6,197 nucleotides of DNA from JBAZOJ01 sp041648755. GTDB taxonomy: Bacteria > Planctomycetota > B143-G9. Position 1 is the first letter of the stretch. The number at the start of each line of letters is the position of its first letter. The stretch spans positions 1 through 6,197 of the forward strand of contig JBAZOJ010000218.1 in the NCBI GenBank assembly GCA_041648755.1, read 5' to 3'. A program made the translations under genes and the position numbers. Shown here piece after piece: positions 5,504-6,197 of the stretch. The notes beneath the pieces are model-generated. The model was not told where the DNA came from. It made no database searches and was given only the letters and a program-made list of their open reading frames with translations.

Positions 5504-5600
5504 TGCGTGGTCGGCGCTGGTCGTCCGCGCCAAGGCTTCGTCGGCGAGGTCCGGAAGTCCGAGCCAACGCTTCGTCGGCGAGGCCATGAAGCGCGAGCCA
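5504..5600 (+). repeat. Second cluster of the 32-35-bp palindrome-core repeat
   Basis: Two good units lie at 5532-5566 (35 bp) and 5567-5600 (34 bp), preceded by a degenerate unit ending at 5532 whose core is GCGTGGTCGGCGCTGG (5505-5520). Cores at 5535-5550 and 5569-5584 are GCTTCGTCGGCGAGGT and GCTTCGTCGGCGAGGC, matching the cluster at 1152-1251, and both good units end GAGCCA. Orientation is the same as at 1152-1251, and again the cluster lies 3' of a minus-strand gene. This copy ends in AACCTACG, which leads into the stem-loop at 5608-5638. Confidence 0.8.
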
Positions 5601-5607
5601 AACCTAC

Positions 5608-5638
5608 GCCTCCGCCCGAGGGTTCCACGGGCGGAGGC
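5608..5638 (-). terminator. Strong 11-bp stem-loop just after the right-hand gene
   Basis: GCCTCCGCCCG (5608-5618) and CGGGCGGAGGC (5628-5638) pair perfectly over 11 bp around a 9-nt loop (AGGGTTCCA). It begins 7 nt after the TAG at 5648-5646, as a transcript end would. The T-run on the minus strand lies before the stem, not after it, so it is not a textbook intrinsic terminator. It may protect the mRNA 3' end, or belong to the adjoining repeat element. Confidence 0.5.
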
Positions 5639-5645
5639 CAAAAAT

Positions 5646-6197
5646 CTACTCGCCCCAGAAGGCCTTCTTTCTCTTCTCAGCTTCTTCCCGGCCAGCTTTC
5701 CATCTCGCCTTTGTATCCACTTCAAGCTTCTTGTATAGTTCGTCGGCTGCGGTCAGCGCGTCTGCGTTGGCCTTGTCCTCAAGCCATTCCGCAGCGTTCC
5801 ACATCCGTTTCATTTTCAGTTCGAGACCGCACCTGCCTAACCAGGTGTCCAACTCATTCCACTTCAGGCCGACAATCACTTCATCCGGCTTGGCGTTCGT
5901 CTCCGGCTGCGCTATGAGCACTGTGATCGGGTAGTCGTAGAAAATGTAATCAGCGTCCGGTTCGTACGCACTGATCGTGTACAAACTGCACACGGTTGCA
6001 GCATAGTGATAAAAGACGCCGGGGGTGAAGTCCTGTTTCAGATCTTTGACGCTGTATCCCGGCAGATTTACATTCTGAATTCCTCTGAAGTACCTCTTAG
6101 ACCTGCCGTCTCCAAAAGCTGCAGCAAAGCCCTCCGGCGACAGGTCATACTCGACATCCTCCCCGACCGGCCACTGCTTGAGCAGTTGCGGGGGATC
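5646..6197 (-). CDS. Unrecognised protein, C-terminal 183 residues only
   Basis: The frame is open from the window edge (6197) to TAG at 5648-5646, so the start lies outside. A GTG at 5993 could be called as a start, but the frame continues upstream with ordinary coding composition for 68 further codons, so the gene is longer. I do not recognise a family. The visible part has an aromatic-rich stretch at visible residues 62-92 (FYHYAATVCSLYTISAYEPD, then DYIFYDYPIT), a probable beta segment around 106-112 (EVIVGLK), and a Lys/Glu/Ala-rich C-terminal helix from about 140 to 180 that could be a coiled coil. No signal or membrane segment lies in the visible part. The strong stem-loop right after the stop suggests that this gene ends its transcript. 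Confidence 0.75.
   Translation of the reverse strand, partial: DPPQLLKQWPVGEDVEYDLSPEGFAAAFGDGRSKRYFRGIQNVNLPGYSVKDLKQDFTPGVFYHYAATVCSLYTISAYEPDADYIFYDYPITVLIAQPETNAKPDEVIVGLKWNELDTWLGRCGLELKMKRMWNAAEWLEDKANADALTAADELYKKLEVDTKARWKAGREEAEKRKKAFWGE

Larger units (their letters stand above)
5284..5645. other. Intergenic region between right-hand gene and operon
   Basis: This 362-bp spacer contains, from right to left, the 11-bp stem-loop, the repeat cluster, about 100 bp with nothing I can name (5407-5503), an inverted repeat, the candidate promoter and a Shine-Dalgarno. Short open frames through it translate the repeat (EPTLRRRG on +, ASPTKRWLG on -) and have no independent support as genes. 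Confidence 0.7.

Noticed and set aside
5646..5993. Complete 115-residue gene starting at GTG 5993
   Set aside because: The frame stays open with coding character to the window edge, so the GTG is an internal Val codon of a longer gene.

Overview
The window reads as a piece of a moderately high-GC bacterial chromosome in which all four protein genes lie on the minus strand. The best guess at origin is a member of the Planctomycetes-Verrucomicrobia-Lentisphaerae-Kiritimatiellota group or a similar environmental lineage. This rests on three things: a large secreted leucine-rich-repeat protein with a C-terminal ALPNC cap, a TPR-like lipoprotein of an uncharacterised type, and intergenic DNA crowded with short repeats. 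It is an inference from memory of such genomes and was not tested by search.

Layout, in the direction of transcription (right to left). (1) 6197-5646: the C-terminal 183 residues of an unrecognised protein whose start lies outside the window. (2) 5645-5284: a 362-bp intergenic region with a strong stem-loop just after that gene, about two and a half copies of a roughly 34-bp repeat, an inverted repeat, and a plausible sigma70-type promoter. (3) 5283-3892: a 463-residue protein with one N-terminal membrane segment and a beta-rich extracytoplasmic part, family not recognised. (4) 3851-1932: a 639-residue secreted protein with about 19 leucine-rich repeats, 40 bp downstream of the previous stop and probably co-transcribed with it. 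(5) 1931-888: a 1044-bp region that I read as non-coding, built of at least five kinds of repeat or hairpin element. (6) 887-1: a lipoprotein with a textbook lipobox, a TPR-like region, and no stop before the window edge.

Genes 3 and 4 look like a two-gene operon of exported proteins; what they do together cannot be read from the sequence. The lipoprotein and the right-hand partial gene are separated from that pair by repeat-rich spacers and are probably independent units.

I see no convincing undescribed system such as a defence locus, mobile element or RNA gene. The most noteworthy structure is non-coding. A 32-35-bp repeat with a palindromic core occurs as small tandem clusters in both long intergenic regions, always in the same orientation and each time downstream of a minus-strand gene. 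In the larger spacer it sits beside three separate arrays of 8-9-bp period and a cluster of G/C-rich hairpins. Several long open frames across that spacer, on both strands, are by-products of stop-poor repeats and should not be annotated as proteins.
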